This document shows, piece by piece, positions 21,438 through 33,366 of a stretch of DNA of 64,000 bases (the stretch's first letter is position 1; each line of letters starts with the position of its first letter). The DNA is taken from assembly GCF_947179165.1 (NCBI RefSeq), contig NC_077240.1, positions 27,384,001 through 27,448,000 of the forward strand, written 5' to 3'. The position numbers and the translations under genes were made by a program. Source of the DNA: Solanum dulcamara. Lineage: Eukaryota > Streptophyta > Magnoliopsida > Solanales > Solanaceae. The notes under the pieces were generated by a model. The model was not told the origin of the DNA. It saw only the letters and a program-made list of their open reading frames with translations, and made no database searches.

Positions 21438-24400
21438 TGTTACACCCCAGAATTTTTTTTTGTCTTACTATGGCTATAGATGGCTTAACCGTGAGCTGAG
21501 GTGGAGCCCACTTAATGGATTTTTATAAAAAGGACATATGATAATTTATATGGATAATGTATGTGAAGTTAAACACAACTCAAGGAGGACCCTTGAGCCA
21601 AATCCAAGTGCGAGCCCTCCAAAAAGATGTTTTTAAGTTATGTTTTTGGGCAATCTGACTTGGGGAGACCATACCGCCATCATGGCTCAGGAATTTGGGA
21701 AATCTTATAAAATAAAAGTTGTAGATAATTGGATTATATTTCCAACCATAGGTTGTGGTAATTTATTCGATATCGGTATCAAGAGATATGACTGTTTTAC
21801 TGAACAAAAGTGCTGGCTACGAATTTTAATTCCGAATTTTAAAATAACTCGACCTGTTTTCAAATTTCTACTGATATAGAAATATTAATCAATATTAGGA
21901 ATTAATTAACCATGGTTGAATTATTAAATAGGAATTTGAGATTAATTGAGATTAATTAAGTTAATAGTGGATGAAAAGTGGTCCCCACTGCCACATGGCC
22001 AATTCCTATTGGCCCACATTTTTGTAAGGGACAATTAGGCCTCTTGGGCAGCCACTTGGTCCCCCTTATTGACAAAATTCTGCATCCACTATTTTTCCAA
22101 CTCTAGAGAGTTCTCTAAGAAGGAAGAACTCTCATTTTCAACAAATGAAGATAGAGAGAAGTAACGAGAAAGAAATTGAAGGAGAGATTAAAGGGTCAAG
22201 GTTGGTGATTATTCAAGTTTATGGCAGCAAGGATGGATCCATTAGAGAAGCAAAAAACGTTTTTGACCAAACCCTCAAATTTTCAAGCAAATTGTGTCAT
22301 AAAAGCCTAAGGTAAGATTTCATCTCTTTTTTCATTTTTCCCTCATCTTGAAGGTAATTGAAGCTTGTGTGAGTTGATGAATGTATGAAATTATGGTTGT
22401 TGATGTTGAGGCATGGTAGGAGACGTTTGGGGCTGTTTTGGTGTAGAAAATAATGAATTAATTTTGCTTAGTATTTGATTGTTATTGTTATGAATTTTGG
22501 GATGAGAATGAAGGGATTAAATGGTTAAAGTTGAGGTTGAAATTCGTTTGTGGGCTATGGTAGGACTTGTGGTGATATTAACATGGCTTTCTTGAATTTA
22601 AATGAGTGATGTTTATGTTGAGGGGCTGCTGTTATAGGTCACGAAAATTTGATGAAAAGTAGTATGAAATAAGGTGTAAAAATTATAGGTGGTTTGCTTG
22701 GCTTGTGGTATGTGTTCATGAGGTTTTTGAGCATCTTTATGTTGTTAGTTAAGGGCTATTTTGATATGTTGTTATTGTTATTGTTGATATTGGAGGATTA
22801 ATTTTTTATTTTTTTTATTTTTTTTTTTACCCCCCATTTTGGAGGATTTATAGTGTTTCCACACTTCCCCTCCAGTGTGACTCGAACCCAGGACCTACCG
22901 GTCGTGGGTGGAGGTGCTTAACCAACTGAGCAACCCTCACTTGTCATTGGAGGATTAATGATAATGAAGGTCATATGTTGCACTATATGTTGGTTGGGCT
23001 GTTTTAGGATTGTTTCAATAAAACGTTAACACTATGGATAATTAAGGATAATTGGAAGATGTAGTAGTTGTATGTGGATTGGAATTGTTGTTGAGTGTTA
23101 TGAATGTGGGCTGACTTAACTTACCAATAAGGTTATAATAAAGATATTAACTTGTATTAAATGGACTTGGAAGCAAGAAAATCCCATTATTAGTGTTGGT
23201 ATTAAAATGGACAGATTTGGAGTATTTTTGAATATCGTCTTGGCTTGTCTTGACATGGCATTTGAAGGTGTGATTATTGATGTTGCTTGGAGATTTTATG
23301 ACTGATTTGAAAGTGGAAAAAAAAAAGTGAGCAATATAAGGGAGTTGCTACCCAGAATTTTGTGTTTTGCAAACCCATTTTTGGATGGGACTTCTGTTAG
23401 TAAATTTAGCATAACTCCTTGTGTAAACCTCCGTTTTGATTGATTAAAGATGTTTTGGAAAGCTATTTGATAGAGCTAAAACTTTCATTTAGACTCTAAA
23501 ATCCAGATTTACTTTTATATACTCGAAAAAGGGTGATGAAGTTAAGGGGAGGTGCTGTCCAGTTTTTTTGTTTGTTTGAAATAATCTACTAACGATAAAA
23601 AAGTTTTATGCCTTTCCATATCTTAACCATAACACTTAACGTATTAATATAGGTATGAGGCAGCATATACATGTTGTGTGTGGATAAACACTACAGGTAT
23701 GTAAAGCTAACCTTTCTTTCTTTTGGCATGATTTATATGAAACAAACGGACGAAGGTATAAATTCTAAAGAAGCTCTTATTCTTAGAGACACTAGGATGG
23801 CTAATGTTCGTAAATTCCTAGAAATTATATCATTATATTTTGATACATGAGTTTGATTCCAGCCATCCTATTTTGGTATAATTCATGCTTTAGTATAATT
23901 CATAATGACAATCGAAGGTTACTTGAAATAACTATTATCTTGATTTTTAAATGATAGTTATTTCAATTATTCAATTGATCCCCATATTATGTTTTGAAAT
24001 ATGGAAAATAATTTCTGAAAGACTATTTTTACATAGACCATCGTGACATCGGAAAGAAGTACACTATGATTATATCTCAGCTTCTTTTATATGACTTGTC
24101 ATCAGGATTAAGCTATTGAGTCTCTATAAATGTTTTTATATTTTAAATTGCATTTAGTTTCTCACTACTCTACTCGTGCATACTGTAACCATTCTTTCAC
24201 TGAGCCTAGGCCACGATATGTTATCAAGTGTACTTCTCTATATTTTTTTTGCCATGCCCCGATGTGAGGGGGCAGGTATGACATGTACATGGGTTGTGGT
24301 GTATGTTATGCTGTGCCATGTACATATATAATATGATATGATTTGATATGACCATCTGATATGATATGATCTGTTACGGAGACATTTTCTACTCTGGTGT

Positions 24401-25064
24401 TATGATGTGTTGTGGCGCCAATGACAGGAGGGCGACCACGTTTTGTTCACCGAGTCCCATGAAATGGGGCCGGATACGGCATATGTATTTGCATATATGA
24501 TTTGGGATTATGATAAATATTTTGAAATTCTAAACATTTATTTCGTTTTCTACACATACTATTCAGATTATGATTTTATTTATTACAATTCATGCTTTAC
24601 ATATTTGGTACATTTTTCGTACTGACCCCCTTTCTTCGAGGGCTGCGTTACATGCCCGCAGGTACCGAAGTTCGATTTGCTGATCCACCTGTTTAGGATA
24701 TTTGTTGCGTCGTTGACAGTGCTCCCTTGTTCGGAGCTTATATTTTGGTACTGACTTTATCTCTGTATATTTGGATATGTTGGTCAGGGGTACGACGGGG
24801 CCCTGTCCCGTCATATGACTATGCTATCATCTGTAAAGGTCTGTAGACAGATTTATGTTGTGGGTTTTGTATATATGGTTTGGGTTTTGTGTGTTTTGTG
24901 ACGGCCTATCAGCCATCGTGCCTACATCTATTATTTTGATCTATTTAGCAATCTTTTCTAATCACTACCTTTGTTTATTCAGTTAAAAGGCTAATTTGGG
25001 ATAAGGGTACATTTGGGTGCTCAATTCGGGCACCAGTCACGGCCTACGGGGTTGGGTCGTGACA
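21438..25064 (+). mobile_element. Solo LTR 3.6 kb, TSD CCATT
   Basis: Begins TGTTACACCCC and ends GGGTCGTGACA, with perfect 5-bp duplications CCATT at 21433-21437 and 25065-25069. It interrupts the copia pol gene: on the minus strand, removing it and one CCATT joins ...HNDASTDYN to GSPLEVID in one frame. It contains a SINE (22803-22945). Frames at 21640-21879 and 24443-24625 are within the LTR and carry no motif. Confidence 0.92.
22803..22945 (-). mobile_element. tRNA-derived SINE, 14-bp TSD
   Basis: On the minus strand it starts with GGTTGCTCAGTTGGTTAAGC (Pol III box A type). It continues to GGGTTCGAGTC (box B) and ends in an A-rich tail (T-rich on plus, 22803-22830). It is flanked by perfect 14-bp duplications ATTGGAGGATTAAT (22789-22802, 22946-22959). 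SolS-like by structure; subfamily not assigned. It lies inside the solo LTR, so it is the youngest layer of the nest. Confidence 0.9.
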
Positions 25065-25069
25065 CCATT

Positions 25070-25125
25070 ATAATCTGTGGAGGCATCATTATGGTCACGC
25101 TCCTAGAGTGTACCCTAGACGTAAT
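25070..25125 (-). pseudogene. Copia pol fragment beyond the solo LTR
   Basis: Minus strand reads ERDHNDASTDYN into the target duplication, in frame with the pol remnant at 19506-21437. Right boundary uncertain because similarity to a known domain cannot be judged by eye in this linker region. Confidence 0.5.
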
Positions 25126-25691
25126 TAGCACTCAAAAATTATTGTTGGATCCTAAGCAAACCACTTGGCCTGATCACACATTCATCCATTCAGCGAAAGA
25201 CTTGGTTTAAAAGAAAAACAAATCTTAGTGGGTTATCTCAATCAACAATCTCAATCACAAATATTATATGCTAAGGTTGTTTTTTGATTGGTTGTTGAAC
25301 TTTGACCAGGATCGCCACATCATTTGAACACGTGGCATCCTTTTGTTGGTCTTTAACTTGACTGGGATACCAAATCATCTTGACATGAGACATGAGCTTG
25401 TGCCTCAAGATGAAATGGACCTTGGATTTGAATTTAATAAAATAGATTTATGCATTTGCAAAGCCATATTAATTATTCAAGCCAAATGAACATGAATTTA
25501 ATCCAAATTTTGTATGAATTAAATCCAATAAATTTTACATGTCTATAATGCCCTTTATATTATGCTGATTATATTTATTAAGATTTAGAAATATAATGAT
25601 AATATAATTAAATTATTTTCTACCAACAACATTATCGATTGTTATGGTATTTCTTTCTTAATACATGTAAAAGTCAGAAAAACAAAGATTG

Positions 25692-25762
<71 letters not shown>

Positions 25763-26000
25763 AAAGAAGAAGAAGAAAAGGTATAATGGATCGATGGAGT
25801 AGCAACACCACTAGTTAAACACCTCAAATATCAACTAATTGAAAGAAACAATTGTTTGGCCAAAATGAAAGAGATTTATCTTCAAAAATTAATGATGTCC
25901 TCTCCGAGAGAGATTAATGTTGAGGACAAAGCATAAAAAAAAGTACTAGAAAAAATTGTCTTCATTTTAATGGAAAAGAAATAGAAAATGACTTGTATTT
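25126..26000. other. Intergenic with (AT)n microsatellite
   Basis: No gene. A pure AT dinucleotide run occupies about 25693-25760; the open frame across it (25827-25642) is an I/Y repeat, not a protein. Fragments of the copia 5' part may lie to the left. Confidence 0.6.
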
Positions 26001-26540
26001 AATATTAGGCGAAACCCATCGGTGGCCCCCTAAAGTTGGCACCAACTTTCACTTAGACACCTAAACCAGGAGATGTTCATTTTAGACACCTCAAGTAAGG
26101 CCAGATGTGTCATTCATAAGTCTCGAGGGTGATTCATGATGACAATCACCAAAATATATTAAGTGTGTGTAATGCATGTAAACACCGAATTTTGACCATC
26201 TACAACGCAAATTAGTTGTCAAATTTCTTTAAATTTTGAACATTTTAAAATAATTAGCTTTTATAAAAAAATATAAAATATTTTCATGTTATTCTTAACT
26301 ATTTTTATCTTTTTATAAATTTTAGTATAATATACATATTTCTATATAACTATATCTTTGATTATTATTTATGTAGTTATTCAAAAATCATCTCAAAAAG
26401 ATTTTGTTTTTTTACTAAACAATGTTAGTTAGGTTAGTTTGATTATATTTTGCATTTTTGATTTTTTTTAAGTTTTTTCTAAAAAAAAAATCTTATTCTC
26501 CCACATTGAAAATCCTTGAGGGATTTGGGGGTTTTGGAGC

Positions 26541-26550
26541 CTATATAAAG
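26541..26550 (+). promoter_or_regulatory. TATA box of the solo LTR
   Basis: CTATATAAAG lies about 365 bp into the LTR and is followed by a purine-rich GAGGAGGAGAAGG leader, as expected at a U3/R junction. It could still initiate transcripts toward 27 kb. Confidence 0.55.
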
Positions 26551-27489
26551 GCTCATATTCTTGTTAAGAGGAGGAGAAGGAAGAGGTTTTCTTTAACCAC
26601 TCCAAAGTTGGAAATTTTCTTAACTTGATTAGGATTTTGGACTCTTGTCCCTAGCCCTAAAGTTGTGAAAATTTTTAGCTTTCAATCTATATTTTTCTTC
26701 AACAAAAATAGGAGATTGAAGTCAAAATTTAGGCTAAGAACAGTGTTCTTAGAATATCGAACCCACGAAGGTTTGAGTCTAAATTTTTCTTTTTTCTTTT
26801 TGTGGATTGGAGCTCCGTCAAGGTCTTGGGTGGTGGTGAAGTCATCTTCCGCTCGTCTTCTTCAGTCTCGCTGCTCGGAAAAAGGTAAAATCTTTTCTTA
26901 GCTTTATTTTATTTAATTATTTCATATTATTTCATGTTTTATAGTTAGTTGATTTGTAGTCTTATTTTTTTAGTTAGCATGTATTAAGAATAGCTAGATT
27001 AGTGATAGAAATTCCTTATAGTTAGCATGTGTTAGGATTAATTAGCTAGCATGTATTAGGATTATCTAATGAAAACACTTAGTTTTGTTCATTATTTTTT
27101 CAAGTAGTTTTTCTTGACAATATAGGTTTTCATGTTTTTAAAATCTTCTTTTAACATAATGTAGATAATAAAATATGCTTAAGTTATATTTAGTTAGAAC
27201 CTTCATGGTCTAATTGATTTGATTCTTTCTTTAAAATTGAGCTAGTTAGCATGTTGTTAGTCACTTCTAGGGTGCCCATCAATTTAATAACTCAAAATAC
27301 CATGATATATTCCTTGATTTAGTTTAAAATGAGTAAATGCTTATGTAATTTTATTTTTGGCGCATGTGATATCAATTCGAGTCAATCTTTGGACCTCATC
27401 CTTGCATATCGTTGAGTTTTGGGTCTCCTATCATCTTGATCAAATGACTGAAAATTGATGCATGAAAAAAAGGATAATATCCATGATTT

Positions 27490-27930
27490 GAATATTGATA
27501 TTGGGTTGTATACATGGAATACGAGTGGAAAACAGTCCCGTATACACTGATATACAGTGTGTATACAATTTGATGTAAAGAAATAAAGTTATATATGTTG
27601 TATATACACTTTATAGAGTGTATACGCAATGATATATAGTATGTGCAGGGGAAAAACACTGTATATAGTGTTATGTACACTGTATATATACTATATACAG
27701 TATATATGCAGTGATATATAGTAGATACAGGGGGAAAACACTATATATAGTGTATATACAGTAATATGCAGCAGCTACAAGGAATACAAACTGTATACAA
27801 TGTATATATATTCTGATACACAGTGATATACAATGATATACAGTGATATACAGCATCTACAGGAAACATACACGTGGTATATGGTGTATATACAATTCAA
27901 TACAGTGTATATACAGCTGCGATATATAAT
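27490..27930. repeat. Degenerate TATACAGTG/CACTGTATA palindromic minisatellite
   Basis: About 440 bp of variants of GTATATACAGTGATATACAG and its complement; the motif is largely self-complementary. Minus-strand frames here give Y/I/C repeats and are artefacts. Confidence 0.85.
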
Positions 27931-28200
27931 GGAATTGGGCTTAAGGCCCAAAATGCAGATGACCCAATAACTTAGTCCAGGCGTACAGAAACTAAGTGTT
28001 GGACCAAATTTTCATACTTTATTCATTTATATTTAATTCAGATTGTAATAATTTATTTATTTATTTACGTTTGTTTATACTAACGTAGAAGTTGATTAGT
28101 TTGATTTAACTTAATTGAATTCCCTTAAGGATAAATCAATTCATGTTAATTTATTTTTAAAATGATTTTCTACATTTACTTAATCATTGATAAACTTTTA

Positions 28201-28247
<47 letters not shown>

Positions 28248-28740
28248 ATTATAATCAAATGTTTAAGTTTTATCATTTTTTTTCTAAAAAGTAATTTCAA
28301 AGTCTTCGTTTCCTTTTAAATTAATAATTTCCAAAGTTAGTCAAATAATTTTCAAATCGTTGGATAACCGCATGTTAGCGGCTATTTTAAGTGCTAAAAC
28401 CTTCTTAAAATAGTAATATGAACCTTGTACCCTTTTTCTCTAAATTTTTAAGACTTAAATCTGTTAGGATCTTTTAAATTAAGTTTTCTTAATTTCTTAA
28501 AAAAAAATTAAGTGGCAACTCTTCTTTTACTAAAATTGATTTTTTCTTATAAAGATGAAATTAATTTTAAACAAATCGTCTATTTTTCGACATAACAATG
28601 CACTCGCCTGACGTATAAAAAATAGCGAATTAAATAAAGACACGTGATATATATATATAATGACTTTTGAATAGAAAAAATGACCAATAATTTGATGACA
28701 CGTGACATTTTTTATCCAAAAAAATAAAAATTAACAACTA

Positions 28741-29110
28741 TTAACCCCACCCACCCCAACCCCAACCCCAACCCCTCCTCCACCCCGCTGTCATCTTCTC
28801 CAACCCCATCCACCCCAACCCCAACCCCTCCCCTCCCCCACCCCATCAGATCTTCTTCTCCTCCAACACCCACTCAAAGTTATCCATATCATCTAAAGAG
28901 GAAAATATGGAGCTATAATGACAAACAAAAATATAAATCAAATTGGGTCAAAAAATCCGACGAACCTCCATTTTTTCCGGCAAGATTAATACAAATCTAA
29001 AATTACTTACTAATTACCCCCACTCCCACACCCTATCAGTGGTCTTCCAACACCACCCACCCCACCGCCGTCTTCTCCAACTCCACCCACCCCAACCCCA
29101 ACCCCTCCCC
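28741..29110. repeat. C-rich CCCCAACCCC / CCACCCCAAC tract
   Basis: Two blocks (28741-28850, 29017-29110) of repeated CACCCCAACCCCAACCCC with CTTCTCCAAC spacers, inside the MULE. A minus-strand frame of Gly/Val repeats here (29255-29010) is a composition artefact. Confidence 0.8.
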
Positions 29111-29731
29111 AACACCACCTAAGTGCAACCAAGAGCCAAAAGAAATAATCGAGATGCCCACTATTCAAGTTGTTTGGAATCCATCCAGATTTGCCACCTT
29201 GAGTTGTAATAGATGTTACTACTGTCAGTTTGAAAAAGCTCAAGTAATTACCCAAAAGCAGTGGTCAACAGAGACAATGCACTGCACAAACTACGAATTT
29301 AAGTTTTTTTCTTCTTTTTTTCCCTCATTCACATGGCTCCAATTAATTAACGGTGCAAACAGTAAATAGAGAAAATGAAAGGTTAATTAATAAGTAAGAG
29401 GAATGATTGACAAAAATGGAGCTAAATAATCAAAATAAAATCGTGCTAATTGATTTTGCAGGTATTTCTTGAAAACTCAGTTGAATATCTCTCCAAACAA
29501 TGCTAAAAAATGAAGAAGAAGAAGAACAAGAAAAAATAAATAAGAAAAACAACTTCTACGCGCCTCAGATAGGTGAAAAACACTCGAGGTGCCAACTGTC
29601 AAAAAAGTGTCAAGATGACACATTCTACCCTTACTTGAGGTGTTTAAAATGAACTTCTCCTGGTTTAGGTGTCTAAGTAAAAGTTGGTGCCAACTTTAGG
29701 GGTTCCACCAATGGGTTTCGCCTTAATATTA

Positions 29732-32065
29732 CTTTTATTTTTAATTTAAATCACTTTTTACTTTTCTTTATATGTAATTCCCTATTTTATTTTTGTAAAT
29801 AACTAAAAAGGGAGACTTTTATGATTTTGCAAAGAACTAAAGAGACTAGGGTACAAATCATTAAAAATGATAGAATAAGGTGTAAGTCACAAAAGAACGC
29901 ATGGGTGCAAATCGCAAATTACTCGTGAAAATACATATTACTTATGAATTTTTTTCAAGACTGTAAATAAAATAATTAATAATTTAAATTAATACCAATC
30001 CATTAAAAAAAACTCTGAGGAAATTTTAATGGAGAGGATCCCATCCCCAATTCATCAAATGACACATGAGGATACAATATTCTAGTTGCCTTTGTTGCAA
30101 ATTGCAACTAAAATAGGAAAAACTAATCTTTTGTATTTTTCATAAATATATTTTCGAGGATAACGTTATTTTACTTGCCAAAGGACACATGAAAGCTTAC
30201 CTGTCTCTGTCCATGTTTTTTCAGAGCAGTTATAGGTAGAACCGAAATTTCTTTTTTCCTTTATTTTCTTGCTGAAGAAGTAGGTAAGGAAAAAATAAGT
30301 TGGTAAATAATTAACGACAAAATTGCTTTAGTTGGACTGACATATATTGATATAGCATGGATTCCCTGAGAATTAAAATATTAATAAACTAAATTAATGG
30401 GAAATTAATAAGAATGAATGATCATAGCATAGGCTTTAAATCACGGCTTTATTGTTCATATCCATTGAATTATTTTACGTTTTTTATTCAAAATTTTGTT
30501 CACTTTCAAAAAAGGAAAGTTTGTTTCCCATACAATTTAATAATTTATAAATTCTCTATTATTGAAAAGGTATGTTAATTTTTTTTTGAATTTTTCATTC
30601 GCTATTTTTTGGAATTCAACTAATCTGAATACAACAATAACATATTTAATCTAATTCTATAATTAAAAACATCTCATTAAAAGTAAAGCAAGATGATTCT
30701 ATTTTTAAAGCTCAAACTTAAAATCGAATAAAAGAATAGTAATTATCACTTTATCATAAATTTATTTAATAATTTATTCGGCCACTTGCATATAATATTG
30801 TCCCAATGAAATTCATGGTGTTTAATCAATTGATGAATTTGCTGCATGTGCAAATAAATTATATAGCCTTTCTAATACATTAAAAACACCGAAATGTTGG
30901 CAATGTGTTTCCCTTTTAATAAATTTTAATGATTTCCCCTACAGGAAACTAATTAAAATCTTAACCAATTTGCCACTTAATTATAACAAAGCAATTGTCG
31001 GAGGACGGCAGTCGCTATTTGTTTGCGATTTTCCGTACTTTAATAGTTACTTTGAACAGGATTTGCATGTGACGAGATAATGATGTTTAATTAGTTCATA
31101 TTGTTGTATAGTAATTAAATGATAAAATTTCGTGTATATATATATATATAAAAATTAAATGACGAGTTACTTTAATTTCAAAATGTAGCAGAATAATAAA
31201 TTGTATTCGTCCGCAGACAGAATATATATATCACATTTGAGCATAGATAAATGTATCCGCGTGAATACAATATCAATCTATTTGTCCAACTGAAATCGTT
31301 TGGATACAAGATCAACTTACATACAATTAATAGTCATCCCCCAAAATCAACACACATACAATATACATTTTACATACTTACAAATAGGGTGTTCACAGGT
31401 CGGTTATTTATTAAAATCAAAATTAAACTAATTTAATTAATTTCTAAATTATTTAACATCAAATCAAATATATATATTTATCAATTTTGTTGTTTTCGAT
31501 TTGGTTCAATCATTATTCAGTTATTAATCATACACAGAAATTAAAAAAAAAAATTATCCAAAAGAGTACAAAATAATTTAGTCAAAAGAAAATAAATTTT
31601 CTACGTACATCTATTTTTAATCTTACAATAAAAATCTTCTCTCCGGAGAAGTTATGCAAAATTGTAAACCTACTCTAACTCCTATGGCGGTCAACCCCAA
31701 TGTAACATAGACTCTCACATGCATGTTCTTCTCTTTTTACTTTCTTTGTATACTTAAAATTTTTAGTCTTAATTTCCATTTACATTTTATGTAATTTCTT
31801 GTGACATGTAAAGATAGAAAAGGTTATGTCCAATCATTTTTTTTTTATTTTTGTTGAGAAATTTTGGCTATGGTTAAGAAACCATTCAACCTAGTTGTTT
31901 TTACTTTCAAAAAGTGAAAACTCCTCCTCATTTTTTTGTCATGGTACTATTAATCTTATTTTTTTCTCATTAATTTTTTAATTATCGTGTTTAAGTAATT
32001 GTGTACATATATGATGTGATTTATAGTAATTTTATATTAAACGAAGTGAGCATCCACAAATTGAA
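29732..32065. other. Intergenic, AT-rich, no gene seen
   Basis: No recognisable gene. About 31390-31520 resembles one end of a hAT-type element (AGGGTGTTCACAGGTCGG then GATTTGGTTC) but no partner end was found. Confidence 0.5.
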
Positions 32066-32430
32066 TCCACTGAAAGTATGTTGAGATAGATTTTCATTTT
32101 GATTGTGACAAAGCGATTCGTAAGGATCTCACAGTCCAGTTCTTATCATCAAAGTAAAGGACCAACTAGCTGATATCTTCATCAAACCTCTTACGTCTTT
32201 CAGGTTTGAATTGCTTCGATCGAAGCTGAACATGTCTTTGCCACTATCAGCTTGCACGAGGAGTATTGAGATGCGTCAATTAGTCTCTAACTCTAACAAT
32301 AATTCTATGGACAAAGCTAGGCACAAGAATTTATATATATATTTATTCTCCTTATATAATTGTATCTCTACATTAGAATATTGTAATTATGAATACATAA
32401 TTGTTGTATCATTCAAGTTGAGGTGAATAA
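32066..32430 (+). pseudogene. Ty1/copia RNase H C-terminal fragment
   Basis: From 32072 the plus strand reads KYVEIDFHFDCDKAIRKDL, then TVQFLSSK and a stop. After a one-base frameshift near 32156 it reads DQLADIFIKPLTSFRFELL, then RSKLNM. These are the hallmark last motifs of copia RNase H (HIEIDxHFxRE...ADxxTKPL). The usual TKPL is IKPL. A truncated 3' end only; no LTR identified. Confidence 0.85.
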
Positions 32431-33300
32431 GAAATCAACGTTGCAATTTGCAGCTTTGCCAATTTGTTCTCTATTTATATTCTCTTGTTCTAATACTGCG
32501 TGCCAAATACTCCACCCTATGATCTCCAATGGAGATGCTTCTACTATGATTGCTTAATTGTGTTGGGATTAAATTCAGACAACTTCAAAAAATCCCATAA
32601 ATAGTGGGTAACAAAACTAACGACAATGACCTTTTTAGAAATATTGTCAGGCTAAAGGTTCGGAATTAATATAAGGCCTTACAGTAGATTGGCATTAGGT
32701 CAAAGTAATTATCAAAAAAATGATCACTCGGTGTATATTTCATGCATGAAGTGTGTCATAATGTATATTCAGTGTACAGATCATGTATAAGTAATCTATA
32801 TTGTATAGTCAGTGTATACTTTCTATGACTTTTGACAAGCTATATTGTATATTTTTCTATGATTTTGACTATTTTTTATGTAAATAAAACATGGCTACAT
32901 ATTTGTTGTAAACTAATTAGTTTATTGTATATATTTGAAATTGTACCTATTTATTTCCACAGAATTTTGGGGCATAACTAATACAATATATAACTATCAG
33001 TTTATAGTTAAATTAACCGCACATTAGTTTAGCGACAATTTGATTTAATACCTTTTTCTCTTTTGTTGGCAGTTAAACTTGTTAATTTGGTTGTCAAGAC
33101 ACCTTGGTTAACTCAAGCAAGTTTTTATCAAGTAATTTAGTTACACTTATAAACCTGGTTCTTTAATCTCTATAATTGTATCCTCCAGTCTTCAATAAAA
33201 AACTAAATTGATCAACAAAACGATAAATATATGTAACACGCAATAAATATTTGTCATCTTAAAGACTAAAGTAAAGTAGCATTAACTTAAAACCTGGAAA
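32431..33300. other. Intergenic, gene 2 downstream region
   Basis: No gene. About 32725-32830 has GTGTATA/TGTATAT-type repeats similar in style to 27490-27930. Confidence 0.45.
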
Positions 33301-33366
33301 ACAAAAGGGGATCATAAGTTTCATCATTCTAGCCTTAGCATAATATCATGTAACATCACAACAATT

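Larger units (their letters stand above)
26177..28597 (+). mobile_element. Solo LTR nested in the MULE, TSD ATGCA
   Basis: Begins TGTAAACACCGAATTTTGACC-like sequence and ends TTTCGACATAACA. Perfect 5-bp duplications ATGCA lie at 26172-26176 and 28598-28602. An internal TATA box and promoter-like region are at about 26540. Simple repeats lie at 27500-27930 and 28204-28240. No coding sequence. Confidence 0.87.
26008..29722. mobile_element. MULE-type DNA transposon, 9-bp TSD, ~105-bp TIRs
   Basis: Terminal inverted repeats at 26008-26113 and 29617-29722 begin GGCGAAACCCAT(C/T)GGTGG and stay nearly identical through AACCAGGAGA-GTTCATTTTA to CACCTCAAGTAAGG. Perfect 9-bp duplications TTAATATTA (25999-26007, 29723-29731) mark Mutator-like transposition. 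Without the nested solo LTR about 1.3 kb remains, with no transposase, so it is non-autonomous. The interior has a C-rich strand (28741-29110, CCCCAACCCC repeats). Confidence 0.9.

Noticed and set aside
22860..22940. Minus-strand tRNA gene
   Set aside because: Box A and B are present, but polyA tail and 14-bp TSD show a SINE; no complete cloverleaf is apparent.
25642..25827. Ile/Tyr repeat peptide
   Set aside because: Translation of an (AT)n microsatellite.
27396..27856. Cys/Tyr/Ile-rich minus-strand frames
   Set aside because: Translation of the TATACAGTG minisatellite within a solo LTR.
28746..28850. Interstitial telomeric repeat
   Set aside because: The unit is CCCCAA/CACCCCAAC with irregular spacing, not the plant CCCTAAA repeat.
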